The notes under the pieces: model-generated
What the model saw: only the letters and a program-made list of their open reading frames with translations
Told to the model about the DNA's origin: nothing
Databases searched by the model: none
Source: Microvenator marinus
Lineage (GTDB): Bacteria > Myxococcota_A > Bradymonadia > Bradymonadales > Bradymonadaceae
Assembly: GCF_007993755.1 (NCBI RefSeq)
Contig: NZ_CP042467.1
Coordinates: 2,001,001 to 2,065,000 of the forward strand
Direction of reading: 5' to 3'
Length of the DNA: 64,000 bases
Part shown: positions 43,679 through 52,285 of the stretch, piece after piece
Numbering within the stretch: position 1 is the stretch's first letter
Layout: every line of letters starts with the position of its first letter
Made by a program: the position numbers and the translations under genes

Positions 43679-43924
43679 TTACTGGAGGGCGCCTTCTTCA
43701 GCGGTTTCTCTTACCTTCGGAATGAAGCTTTTCTTCAAGCTCAAAAGCCGTTTGAATTGGGCCTTTTCTCTTGCTTCCGCTTTCATAAGGTCCGGGGTCT
43801 TCAACTGACCGTCGATCAACATATCGTCGAAATCGTAGAACTTAGACTTCGGCTCTTCTTGAGCCATTGCCGTTCCAGCAATCATCAACGACCCCAACAC
43901 GAGCGCTGTGCACATCTTCTTCAT
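43679..43924 (-). CDS. Small exported protein in GltF position
   Basis: 81 aa with start at 43924 chosen for its Shine-Dalgarno (GGAGCGAAAG). Sec signal peptide MKKMCTALVLGSLMIAGTAMAQ, then a short acidic/basic helical peptide (KFYDFDDMLIDGQLKTPDLM, KKSFIPKVRE). Between a GltE-like and a GltJ-like gene it matches the small GltF of the M. xanthus cluster by position and size; sequence alone does not prove this. Confidence 0.62.
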   Translation of the reverse strand: MKKMCTALVLGSLMIAGTAMAQEEPKSKFYDFDDMLIDGQLKTPDLMKAEAREKAQFKRLLSLKKSFIPKVRETAEEGALQ

Positions 43925-44041
43925 CTTTCGCTCCATATCTTGTTCTCGATTGGTGTTTCGACAACAGTTTAACAAAGCCCCCCGACATCAGTCAATCTAA
44001 GGGGCCACCTTATCAACGTTTGACGTTGGAAAAGGATCTAT

Positions 44042-45211
44042 TTAAGACTCAGGCTCAGCTTCAGGCGCTGGAGTCTTGGGCGCCTCTTGACTCGTCTGTG
44101 TCTTGAGGAAGTTAATCATGGCATTGTACTGAGTCTTTTTGTCAGCATCGTCCACGAGGGTCAGAAGTGTCTCGTAGTGCTTGATGGCCTCTGCCGGCTG
44201 CTTTAGGAAACTTTCGTTCAACTTAGCAAGACGCTCGTAGCTCGAAACATGCTTGCTATCACACTCACTTACGAAGAACTCATAGTCTTGAACTGCCTTC
44301 TCGTGTTGAGCCATCGCGAACGAACTGGCACCGCTTCCGAGTCGAGCGACACAATGCTGTGGTGCGATTCTCACAGCTTCAGTGAACTGCTCGTTTGCTC
44401 GCTCATAGTCGAGGTACTTGAGGAGGATCGCGCCAAGGTTTAAGCGTGCTTCCAGGTAATTCGGATCGACTTCGATGGCCTTCTGAAACGCCTGCACTGC
44501 AGCTGGAATGTTCTCCTCCTTCATGTACACCAACCCTAAATTGTTGTGGAGGTCGGGATCCTTGGCGTCGATCTTGATCGCTTTATTGAACATATACTTC
44601 GCAAGCGACGCGTTGTTTTGCTGCTCGTAGGCGATTCCCATGGTTTTGAGCGCGGCTACGTTATTGTCATCCTCTCGAAGGATCTCTTGAAGATACTCAA
44701 GCGATTTCTCTTGGTCTCCTCGTTGAAGTGCCAGCACAGCCAAATTGTTCTTTGCGTCCAAATTATCGGGATCGCGTGCCACAACTTCCAAGAAGAGCGG
44801 TTCAGCGTCATCGACCTTACCCTGCACGGCAAGAGATCTGGCCAAAGCCACCGTATACTCAAGAGCATCGGGATCGATATCTCTCGCGGAACGAAGGTGA
44901 GACTCAGCACTCGCAGCGTCTCCAAGTCTCATCTGAAGGATTCCCAGATTATATAGCGCTTCAGCAAACTCGGGCTCAAGACGCACAGCCGTCTCCAGGG
45001 CCTGAATCGCCTTCGAGTTGTCAGGGCGTTCCTTTGCCAATTCATCGATCGCCAACTGAAAGTTCTGCAAGGCTTCTGGCTTCATACCCAGTTCGGCAGC
45101 CGTTTGGTCGACGACGACCTTCTTTTCAACTTCGTCAGACTTCGTAGAGCCACCACACGCACCCACTGAGAGTGAAAGCACAAGCAACCCAATGATATTC
45201 TTCATCTTCAT
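44042..45211 (-). CDS. TPR lipoprotein, GltE/AglT-like
   Basis: 389 aa. Lipoprotein signal (GLLVLSLSVGAC), then at least seven TPRs, residues 45-340 (IQALETAVRLEPEFAEALYN; AAVQAFQKAIEVDPNYLEAR; DLHNNLGLVYMKEEN). A Pro/Glu tail ends the protein. In M. xanthus gltE encodes a TPR protein beside gltD. Start at 45211 has AGGGA about 10 bases upstream; an alternative ATG is 6 bases downstream. Separated from gltD by 12 bases. Confidence 0.72.
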   Translation of the reverse strand: MKMKNIIGLLVLSLSVGACGGSTKSDEVEKKVVVDQTAAELGMKPEALQNFQLAIDELAKERPDNSKAIQALETAVRLEPEFAEALYNLGILQMRLGDAASAESHLRSARDIDPDALEYTVALARSLAVQGKVDDAEPLFLEVVARDPDNLDAKNNLAVLALQRGDQEKSLEYLQEILREDDNNVAALKTMGIAYEQQNNASLAKYMFNKAIKIDAKDPDLHNNLGLVYMKEENIPAAVQAFQKAIEVDPNYLEARLNLGAILLKYLDYERANEQFTEAVRIAPQHCVARLGSGASSFAMAQHEKAVQDYEFFVSECDSKHVSSYERLAKLNESFLKQPAEAIKHYETLLTLVDDADKKTQYNAMINFLKTQTSQEAPKTPAPEAEPES

Positions 45212-45223
45212 AATCAATTTCCC

Positions 45224-48200
45224 TTACTTGGACGCCTGAGGCTTCTCACTTCCCTGTTCAGTGGTCTTCGGCTCTTCTTTCGGCTCTGATGCTGCCTTCG
45301 CTGCATTACGAGCCTTGACCCGCTCAATCACCAAGTTCAAATCGGTCACGGGTTGTGGGATGTAGAAGTTCACCTTTTGGTGTTCGGTCTCAACGCCATC
45401 CTGCCCTGTGATTGGGTAAGCCTCGCTCTCGAGCTTTGAAATCGCCTCAGCAGAACGTGCACTCCACTCGTTGTACGCCTGGTACTGAAGCGCAAGGCGA
45501 AGGGCTGCTCGATAAGCAGTCAAAGCCTTTTCTTGAAGTGGGAAAGCATTGTCGTCCAAAGCCATCCGGTACTCATCCTCTTGCTCCATGGTCAAACCCT
45601 CGGGCATTGGAAGATTGTAGAGTTCGTCGGAGAAGTTTTTATACATCTGCCCGACACGGAAGGCACTAGCCGCAACCCAACGCGGGCTCTCCATCTGAAT
45701 GACTTCAGTATAGATAGCCTCAGCCGCCTGCTCCAACTCACCCTTCTTGAGCAACGAACGCTGCAAGGCGCTCATCGGGAACCCAAGATTGACCTTGGTG
45801 AAGTCTTCGTAGATTCGCTCGGCCTGAAGGAATCGAGCCTCGGAGGCGAAGTAGCGTGTCTTCGCTTTATCCTCGCCTTCCAGGGTCTTCCAAGTATCCA
45901 CAGACTTTGTCCAGAACTCGTCAGAGGCCTTCAGCCAGTTCTTATCTTTAAGCTCAACAGCCATCAGTCCCAGCTGTGAGAAGATCTCAACCTGTTCAAC
46001 AGGTGTGACATCTTTGCGTTTCGAGAAATTGTTGAATCGCTCAAATGCAGACTTGTAGTCTTTCTTCTCTTTCTCGAGGTAAGCGAGGTGTAGTTGCAGT
46101 TCCTTTATGTTGTCGCGGTCTGGGTATAGCCCCATGTACCGCTCGTAAGCAGCAATCGAATCGTCCCACTTTTCCATAGCTTCGAGAAGCACACCGGAGT
46201 TGTAGAGCGCATCTGCGGCATTAGGATGGTCTTTGTATTCGACCTCATCCCCTTCTTCGTTGACATATTTCGTCTCCGCACCCATTCGCGAGAAGTAAGA
46301 CGATGCGTTCACGAAGTCCGCTCGAGACTCATAGATAGCTCCCATCACAAAGAGTGCCTGCGGTGCCTGCAAACTTTTTGGATACTTCTCAATGACACGG
46401 TTGTACGTGGTGATGGCATCCTTGGTCTGGTTACCCGCCTCGTAAATGGCCGCGGCATTGAAGAGAGCTCCAGGTGCAAGCTCCGAAGTCGGGAACTCTT
46501 CAGCAAGACGCAAAAGCTCTTTCGCTGCCACATCGAACTTCTTGTCGTTCTTCAGCTCGATAGCTCTTTCGTTGATCGCGTAAGCAATCGCAGATTCAAG
46601 CTTAGGCTTCGGAGTGACGTCGAAGATCTTGTTTTCAAGAAGGTGCCGCGCCCACTTTTCGACATCATCCCAACGTTTCAAACGGTAGTTCGCCTCGAGT
46701 AGCGAATTACCTGCAAAACTCGCGTACCTGTGCTTAGGAGCGTTCTGGATGATGCTCTCGTAACGCGGAATACACTTATCGTAATGGCCGCGGCTCTTAT
46801 AGACCTCAGCCGCCACGAAGTCGACCGTTGGCGTGACGTCTTCTTTCGGGAACATCTCCGCGAACTGGTCACTAGCTTTCACAAAGCCTAGCTCATACTT
46901 CAAGAGATCAGTTTTGGGGATCGGTGGAGTGTCCACGGACTCTGCACGCTGGTTTGTTGCCTCACGAGCGCGCTTACTCTCGTCGTACTTCGCCATCTCT
47001 ACAAGAATTGAATCTGCGTGGTTTTGTTTCACCAACTCATTATACGATGACACAATCGCGTACGCCGAGTCTTGAACAATGGCGAGCGCGTCTTCTTCCT
47101 TCACGCCTTCGGGAACTTTTTCATTCTTATAAAGGTCGACAACTTTCTGATACTGCTCAGCAGCTTGTTCCGGCTGATTCAAGTTGATCAGCAAGATCTC
47201 CGCGAGGAAGAAATTCATATCGAAGGAAGCGGCCGTATCAGGGAACTTCTTAATATACTGCGTGTAATAACCTGCTGCCTTCTTGTAGTCATTGACGTCG
47301 CCCTTATCTTGAGCACGTCGGTGGAAAAAGTTCGAAAGGTAGGCCAAGGACGCATCAGTCAAGAGATCTGCGTTATTAACTGCCTTTTCTTCGTCCTTGT
47401 TCTTCTTCCACCAGGTTCCATCTTCCGCAAAATACGCAACGAAACGATTCATCTCTTTTTCAAGACCATCGATATCGTTGACGTCTTTCTTGCGCGCGAT
47501 AAGGATAGACTCAGCCCATTGAGGAAGCCGTGGGCTGTCAGGGCGAGTCTGAATGAACCATTCATAAACCTCGACAGCCGTATCGTCCTTGCCCTGAGCC
47601 TCATACAGGCCGGCAAGTTGCCCAAGCTTCGTGTAGGTAAACTCTTCGCCCTTGCGCTTCATCAAATATTCGCGAAGCTCTTTCCAACCACCATCGATCT
47701 CCGCGAATGCAACAACCATGTCGTTGATTGCCTGATTCTGGAAACCTAGCTTGGAGTCCGTACGTTCGACCACCTGCTGGAATGAAGTGACGGACTCTCG
47801 GTACTCTTGGAGGTTGTATTGAACCCAACCAAGCTTGTAGAGCGCGAAGTCGTAGAGCCTGTTGTCTTTGTACTTCAGGACCGCTGAGTAGTTGTCCTTT
47901 GCCAGACCGAGCATTTCCTTCTCAAAGAAGAACTCGCCAAGTGCAAGATGTGCATCGGCCAAATACTTGGAGTTTGGATAATTCTTAACAAGTCTTTGAA
48001 GGTAGGTAACAGCCTCGGCGCCCTTATTGGCCTCAATGAGACCTTGTCCGAGTCGGAAAATGACTTCATCTAGGCGTTCATAACTCGGAGCCTGCTGAAG
48101 AATCTCTTTGTAGATTGCTTGAGCCTCACTGTAATCAGCAACAGGCTCGGCACAGGTCTTCTCATCTACCGTGCCTTTCATGGAAGCATCGAGACATTGA

Positions 48201-48643
48201 TTGTACTTTGAACGCTCGCGGATGTACTCCCAGTTGCGGAGCTCCCACAGCAGCTCGGCCTTCTGGAACATCCAGTCAGGTTTTTGGTCGTTGTAGGGGT
48301 CACGCTCAATGATCGACGTGAGCTTTTTGATCATCCCACGGTTCTTGTCTTCGATCTTCCGCTTCAGCGAGTCGATCTGCTCCGGAGTCATCGTCTGCTC
48401 TTCGTCTTGAAAAGCTTGCTGATCCAAAGCGGGGCCTTGAGGGCCTTGCTCTTGTTTTGTCTTATCTTGGTCGAGACGATTCGAGCGCTCGGCGGCTCTC
48501 TTCAAAGCCTCTTCCTGTGCTTCCTTGTCCACGGAACGTTTGACTTTAACGCGGGACACATCCTGTGCAACCGCTGGAGCTACGCTGAGCCCACCGGCGG
48601 CAAGCCCTGCTAGAAAGATGGCGACTTTTAGATGTCTCTTCAT
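45224..48643 (-). CDS. Large periplasmic TPR protein, GltD/AgmU-like
   Basis: 1139 aa. Sec signal peptide ending APAVAQ, about residue 27. A charged, helical N-terminal segment (residues 30-110) leads to TPR-type helical repeats over about 900 residues (AVTYLQRLVKNYPNSKYLAD, YDFALYKLGWVQYNLQEYR; AAKELLRLAEEFPTSELAPG). Length and layout are those of AgmU/GltD, a periplasmic part of the gliding machinery. The C-terminus is Lys/Glu/Pro-rich. Start ATG overlaps the gltC-like stop (ATGA), so the two are coupled. A GTG 12 bases upstream is a weaker alternative. Confidence 0.78.
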   Translation of the reverse strand: MKRHLKVAIFLAGLAAGGLSVAPAVAQDVSRVKVKRSVDKEAQEEALKRAAERSNRLDQDKTKQEQGPQGPALDQQAFQDEEQTMTPEQIDSLKRKIEDKNRGMIKKLTSIIERDPYNDQKPDWMFQKAELLWELRNWEYIRERSKYNQCLDASMKGTVDEKTCAEPVADYSEAQAIYKEILQQAPSYERLDEVIFRLGQGLIEANKGAEAVTYLQRLVKNYPNSKYLADAHLALGEFFFEKEMLGLAKDNYSAVLKYKDNRLYDFALYKLGWVQYNLQEYRESVTSFQQVVERTDSKLGFQNQAINDMVVAFAEIDGGWKELREYLMKRKGEEFTYTKLGQLAGLYEAQGKDDTAVEVYEWFIQTRPDSPRLPQWAESILIARKKDVNDIDGLEKEMNRFVAYFAEDGTWWKKNKDEEKAVNNADLLTDASLAYLSNFFHRRAQDKGDVNDYKKAAGYYTQYIKKFPDTAASFDMNFFLAEILLINLNQPEQAAEQYQKVVDLYKNEKVPEGVKEEDALAIVQDSAYAIVSSYNELVKQNHADSILVEMAKYDESKRAREATNQRAESVDTPPIPKTDLLKYELGFVKASDQFAEMFPKEDVTPTVDFVAAEVYKSRGHYDKCIPRYESIIQNAPKHRYASFAGNSLLEANYRLKRWDDVEKWARHLLENKIFDVTPKPKLESAIAYAINERAIELKNDKKFDVAAKELLRLAEEFPTSELAPGALFNAAAIYEAGNQTKDAITTYNRVIEKYPKSLQAPQALFVMGAIYESRADFVNASSYFSRMGAETKYVNEEGDEVEYKDHPNAADALYNSGVLLEAMEKWDDSIAAYERYMGLYPDRDNIKELQLHLAYLEKEKKDYKSAFERFNNFSKRKDVTPVEQVEIFSQLGLMAVELKDKNWLKASDEFWTKSVDTWKTLEGEDKAKTRYFASEARFLQAERIYEDFTKVNLGFPMSALQRSLLKKGELEQAAEAIYTEVIQMESPRWVAASAFRVGQMYKNFSDELYNLPMPEGLTMEQEDEYRMALDDNAFPLQEKALTAYRAALRLALQYQAYNEWSARSAEAISKLESEAYPITGQDGVETEHQKVNFYIPQPVTDLNLVIERVKARNAAKAASEPKEEPKTTEQGSEKPQASK

Positions 48644-50586
48644 TGTTCGATACACTCCGTGCGAAGGCTGCTTCGATAGTTGGGTACTTCGTCAATCCAG
48701 TACTCACCCTCGAATTCCCAACTCTGCCAATCGTCGGCGACGACAAGGAACGTTGTCCCCGTGTCTGCCGCAACTTCAGGCTGGTTTTGGTTTAACAACT
48801 GAGCTTCGAGCTGCCGCTTCGCTTCCGAATCGATCTCGAATGAAATCTGGGTGGCCTTCAAATCCCAGTCTGTTAGCTCACGGTCGAGTTCAGAGAGCTT
48901 CTGTTGAACCAGAATTCCCCCTTCTTCGACTTTTGTATTCAACTGTTCGTCCACTCGGTCCAAGACGCTTTGACCAAACTCTCCAAGAGAGGCGACGTTG
49001 GACTCTAGGGCAGCCTTCTCCTGACGGAGATTTTTGACTACCCGGTAAATATTGTAGAACTCTAGCGTATCTAGCACCGCATTTGCAAAAACAGGCGGAA
49101 GCTCTTGCCCCGACTGGCCCACTCGCATCATCGTATCCCAATAGGCCTTGGGTTCGGTGGTGTTCGTGAGGAATTCTGAGAGACGAGGCTGCTGGTCCAT
49201 GTACTCTTTTTGGAACTGGGCCAAGGCCAACTGACTCTGATCAAATTTGCAGAGGTTGAGATAGACTGTCGCCTCTAGAACATAGAGATCTGGGTAGTAC
49301 CATTTGGAGTAATACGGGCTGTTCAACGTATGAAAACTTCCGAGAGCGCGCTTGTAGTCGTTCTTCATGAAGTACGTCCAAGTCGTCTCAAACGAGGCCT
49401 GGGCGTTACGCGACGAATTCTTAGGAATCTTCTGATAGTAGAAAAGCGCCACGTCGTAGAGGCCGAGTTCGTACCAGGTACGAGCAAGCGCGAGGTAGCC
49501 CAACTGCAGAATTTCAGACTCTGTGTTGTTCTGAGCCTCGGCAGCTTCAATCGCATTCTGGAAGTTGTAAAGCGCACCAGGGATGTCGTTCACGGCCGGA
49601 TCTAGACGCGCGATGCCCATGATGTAGAGGGCCTCTGGGAACTCGTCCGCTTCGACTGGAACTTTTTGGAGATACTCGATCGCAAGCTCTGAGCGACTAT
49701 AGTCGAAGAAAAACTTACCCATGTAGTAGTTGAACGAGGCTTGGAAATCGGGATTTAAGTCTCCGATATAGAGCTGTGTCAACTCCTCGAGGATAGGTGG
49801 GCGATAGCCAATCTCTTGGGTGAGCTTGCGAAGCATCGCAAATGCGGCCACGAAATAGGGCTTGTCTGCACCCGCCAAGAGAACTTCCAAAAGAGGCTCT
49901 GTGGCACCTGAAAGGATCCCTTGGTTATAGAGTGAACGGGCCAAGCCAAAGCGCGCCTCGTACCACTCATCCGACTCTGGAGCAGGCTCAAGGCTCAAGA
50001 ACTCGAGATAGATTCGCGCAGCTTCCATGTTGGAACCTGACTCGACCAATTCCTTTGCCTCGGGGAGACGCCGCGCCATTTGTTGCAAGCGTTGCTCGCG
50101 CTGACTTTCCTGCTCTTTCTGACGATTGAGCTCCTCAGCCTTGCGCATGACTTCTTCTTCGTACTCTTTAGCAATGCGCTCACGTTCGAGCCGCTCCTCC
50201 TCGCTCTCTTCTTCCGAAGGTGCGGGAGCAGGCTCAAGACTCACATCGGAGTCCGAAGGTGCGGGACCTGGTCCTGGCGCAGGGTCTGGTGCCGTTTCAG
50301 TAGTCGCCTCTCCAGAGACTCGTCCGGTGGCTTTGAGGTGATTGATGATATCCTCAGACACGCCCTCGAGCCGCAGTTCACCGACGTCTTCGGGTGTTAG
50401 CTTGAGTTCGGAGCCGGCGCCGTCAATGGCACCCTTAATGGCTTTGTCGTCGAGACCCAACTTGGTCATCTGAACGATCTGATTCTTGTCGAGAGCGCTT
50501 ACGTCGGGGGATACAAAACACACTCCAACCAATGCCATTCCGGCAACGACCTTAGCGAAACTTTGACTTACTCTTATCGATCTCAT
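48640..50586 (-). CDS. Periplasmic TPR protein, GltC-like
   Basis: 648 aa, start 50586 with AGAGGA 8 bases upstream. Signal peptide (VVAGMALVGVCFVSPDVSA). A small helical domain at 35-85 (IVQMTKLGLDDKAIKGAI) is followed by a Pro/Asp/Glu linker, a charged coiled coil (residues 115-165), then TPR-like repeats to about 500 (AARIYLEFLSLEPAPESD; FFDYSRSELAIEYLQKVP) and a C-terminal helical region. M. xanthus GltC is similar in size and is encoded with the two outer-membrane barrels GltA and GltB, as here. Confidence 0.75.
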   Translation of the reverse strand: MRSIRVSQSFAKVVAGMALVGVCFVSPDVSALDKNQIVQMTKLGLDDKAIKGAIDGAGSELKLTPEDVGELRLEGVSEDIINHLKATGRVSGEATTETAPDPAPGPGPAPSDSDVSLEPAPAPSEEESEEERLERERIAKEYEEEVMRKAEELNRQKEQESQREQRLQQMARRLPEAKELVESGSNMEAARIYLEFLSLEPAPESDEWYEARFGLARSLYNQGILSGATEPLLEVLLAGADKPYFVAAFAMLRKLTQEIGYRPPILEELTQLYIGDLNPDFQASFNYYMGKFFFDYSRSELAIEYLQKVPVEADEFPEALYIMGIARLDPAVNDIPGALYNFQNAIEAAEAQNNTESEILQLGYLALARTWYELGLYDVALFYYQKIPKNSSRNAQASFETTWTYFMKNDYKRALGSFHTLNSPYYSKWYYPDLYVLEATVYLNLCKFDQSQLALAQFQKEYMDQQPRLSEFLTNTTEPKAYWDTMMRVGQSGQELPPVFANAVLDTLEFYNIYRVVKNLRQEKAALESNVASLGEFGQSVLDRVDEQLNTKVEEGGILVQQKLSELDRELTDWDLKATQISFEIDSEAKRQLEAQLLNQNQPEVAADTGTTFLVVADDWQSWEFEGEYWIDEVPNYRSSLRTECIEQ

Positions 50587-50659
50587 GAATGCGATCCTCT
50601 TGCGTGTGCCAGACACCCGCTCAAACACGTAAAATAACTGCCTTTCGGAAAATTATTCC

Positions 50660-51394
50660 TCAAAACGTATAGGTGACCCCTGCGAGAAACTCAGCTGGGA
50701 TCTGTAATTGCTTGAAGAAGCTCCCTTCGTTCGAGGAGCTCTCCGGACCCTGGTAGAAATAGAAGCGACCGTCGAGCCGGGCAGACCAGTTCGGCGTGAA
50801 GATGAACTGCAGACCACCGCCGAGCACTAATTCCGGCAGGATTTTGGACTCCGCTGCGCTCCGATCCGCCAATGGCCGCTCGACCGAAACCACGCCAGCT
50901 CCTGCGACCAAATTGAAATCAAAATGAGAGATTTTATTGTTCAAAAACGACCATTTTCCGTAGATCGGACTCCAAACAAATCTCGCGCTGGCGCGCCATA
51001 ACATGCGGTCTTCGAGATCAGTCGCCGGGTCAAACGCTTCTCCCTTTGAGTTCTCCAGGAAGTCGTGGATCTCTGTCGTGTGCGTCAGTGCGCCCTCGGC
51101 ATCCATGAATTGCCCACCGATCTCTAGACCGAGCTGGTCCGTAAAGTGGTAGCCCGCAGAGAGGCCAACAGGGATGTGCCACCAAAACGGCTCACTCGTC
51201 AGAAGACCAACGTGCAACGCAACATTGAATCGTCCACCACGTGAGTAGAGACGATCCTCGATCACTCCAAGCTCGCGATCCACCGACCAATAGTTATCGA
51301 GTTCTTCTTTGAGCGGGTCGATCTCTTCGGCAGAAACCTGCTGAGCAACCGAGCCCACTAGGGCGAAAATAAGAATTGCAAGTAAACGACTCAT
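50660..51394 (-). CDS. Outer-membrane beta-barrel protein, GltA-like
   Basis: 244 aa. Signal peptide MSRLLAILIFALVGSVAQQVSA. Then a beta-barrel pattern: WWHIPVGLSAGYHFTDQLGL, RFVWSPIYGKWSFLNNKI, FDFNLVAGAGVVSVE, and an aromatic C-terminus (FLAGVTYTF) expected for BAM recognition. It shares the WSP-x-YGK-x-x-F-x-N motif and the FD-x-x-L-x-AGAG motif with the next gene, so the two are paralogues, as are GltA and GltB. The longer reading frame upstream overlaps that gene and is not used. Confidence 0.75.
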   Translation of the reverse strand: MSRLLAILIFALVGSVAQQVSAEEIDPLKEELDNYWSVDRELGVIEDRLYSRGGRFNVALHVGLLTSEPFWWHIPVGLSAGYHFTDQLGLEIGGQFMDAEGALTHTTEIHDFLENSKGEAFDPATDLEDRMLWRASARFVWSPIYGKWSFLNNKISHFDFNLVAGAGVVSVERPLADRSAAESKILPELVLGGGLQFIFTPNWSARLDGRFYFYQGPESSSNEGSFFKQLQIPAEFLAGVTYTF

Positions 51395-51413
51395 GTCTGT
51401 TTCCAAAATCGAA

Positions 51414-52268
51414 TTAGAAGAACCAACCAAGACCAAGAGATGCTTCCGATGGAGTAGCAACGCCGCCCACACCAGCAACTTTCGCGAAGATGAACTGGCG
51501 GAAATCGATTCTCAAAGTGGCGTGATCGCCAAGGTAGAATGCCATTCCCGCACCAAGCGCGCCTTCGGGCTTGAACTCTTGCTCAGGCTCGGCGTTGAAA
51601 TCTGGAACTGTCTCGGTAATCACCAACCCGGCACCTGCAAAGAGGTAGAGGTCAAAGTAATTCAAGATCGTGTTGTAAAACGCGGTCTTGCCGTAGAACG
51701 GGCTCCACAAGATTCCGAAGTTTGTATGAGAAATCTGGGTATCTCCGACCAAGATCCTCTGCGCTCCGAGACCCGGTGCGGGCTCGGAAAGAAAGTCTTC
51801 CAAGCCGGTCGACATACTGATCGCGTATGACGTTGCCAACTCAAGCCCAATATTTTCCAAGATGAAATAGTTGAGTCGAAGCCCAACCGGGATGTAACGC
51901 TCGAATGCGTTGTTCGGGATCATCCCGCCATACACACTCAGTGCGAAGCGCCCTTGCTTTTGGAACTCTCGTTTCTGAACGGTGTATACATCGCGCATCT
52001 GTGCCCAATACATTGGGTCTTCAGCCTGTCCCGACAAGGGTTGCGCAACTTCTTCGGCCGCCTCGGCAGCCTCGAAAGACTCCGCTGACTCGTCAGGTGC
52101 TTCCTCGACGACTGGGGCTTCTTCGACGGCAGGGGTCTCTTCAACCGCTGCGGGAGTCTCCTCGGCAGCCGAATCCTGAGCGGCTTCTGGTGCCTCTTGG
52201 GCATGTACCGCTGCCGAACCAAACGCTACGACCAAGAGGGCCAGCGCTGAAATCATGTTTTTCGACAT
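51414..52268 (-). CDS. Outer-membrane beta-barrel protein, GltB-like
   Basis: 284 aa, start at 52268 with AAGGA 8 bases upstream. Signal peptide ends AAVHAQ, followed by about 60 residues of Glu/Ala/Pro linker unique to this copy. Barrel motifs match the GltA-like protein: YIPVGLRLNYFILENIGLEL, ILWSPFYGKTAFYNTIL, FDLYLFAGAGLVITE. The C-terminus ends LGLGWFF, a typical barrel ending. The linker may reach into the periplasm toward the TPR proteins (inference). Confidence 0.75.
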   Translation of the reverse strand: MSKNMISALALLVVAFGSAAVHAQEAPEAAQDSAAEETPAAVEETPAVEEAPVVEEAPDESAESFEAAEAAEEVAQPLSGQAEDPMYWAQMRDVYTVQKREFQKQGRFALSVYGGMIPNNAFERYIPVGLRLNYFILENIGLELATSYAISMSTGLEDFLSEPAPGLGAQRILVGDTQISHTNFGILWSPFYGKTAFYNTILNYFDLYLFAGAGLVITETVPDFNAEPEQEFKPEGALGAGMAFYLGDHATLRIDFRQFIFAKVAGVGGVATPSEASLGLGWFF

Positions 52269-52285
52269 CACATTATCCTTGATCA

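Noticed and set aside
43937..44041. Terminator or attenuator between the GltE- and GltF-like genes
   Set aside because: Short stems (CAACG/CGTTG; GCCCC/GGGGC) exist but one lacks a T run and the other has a loop near 18 bases; too weak.
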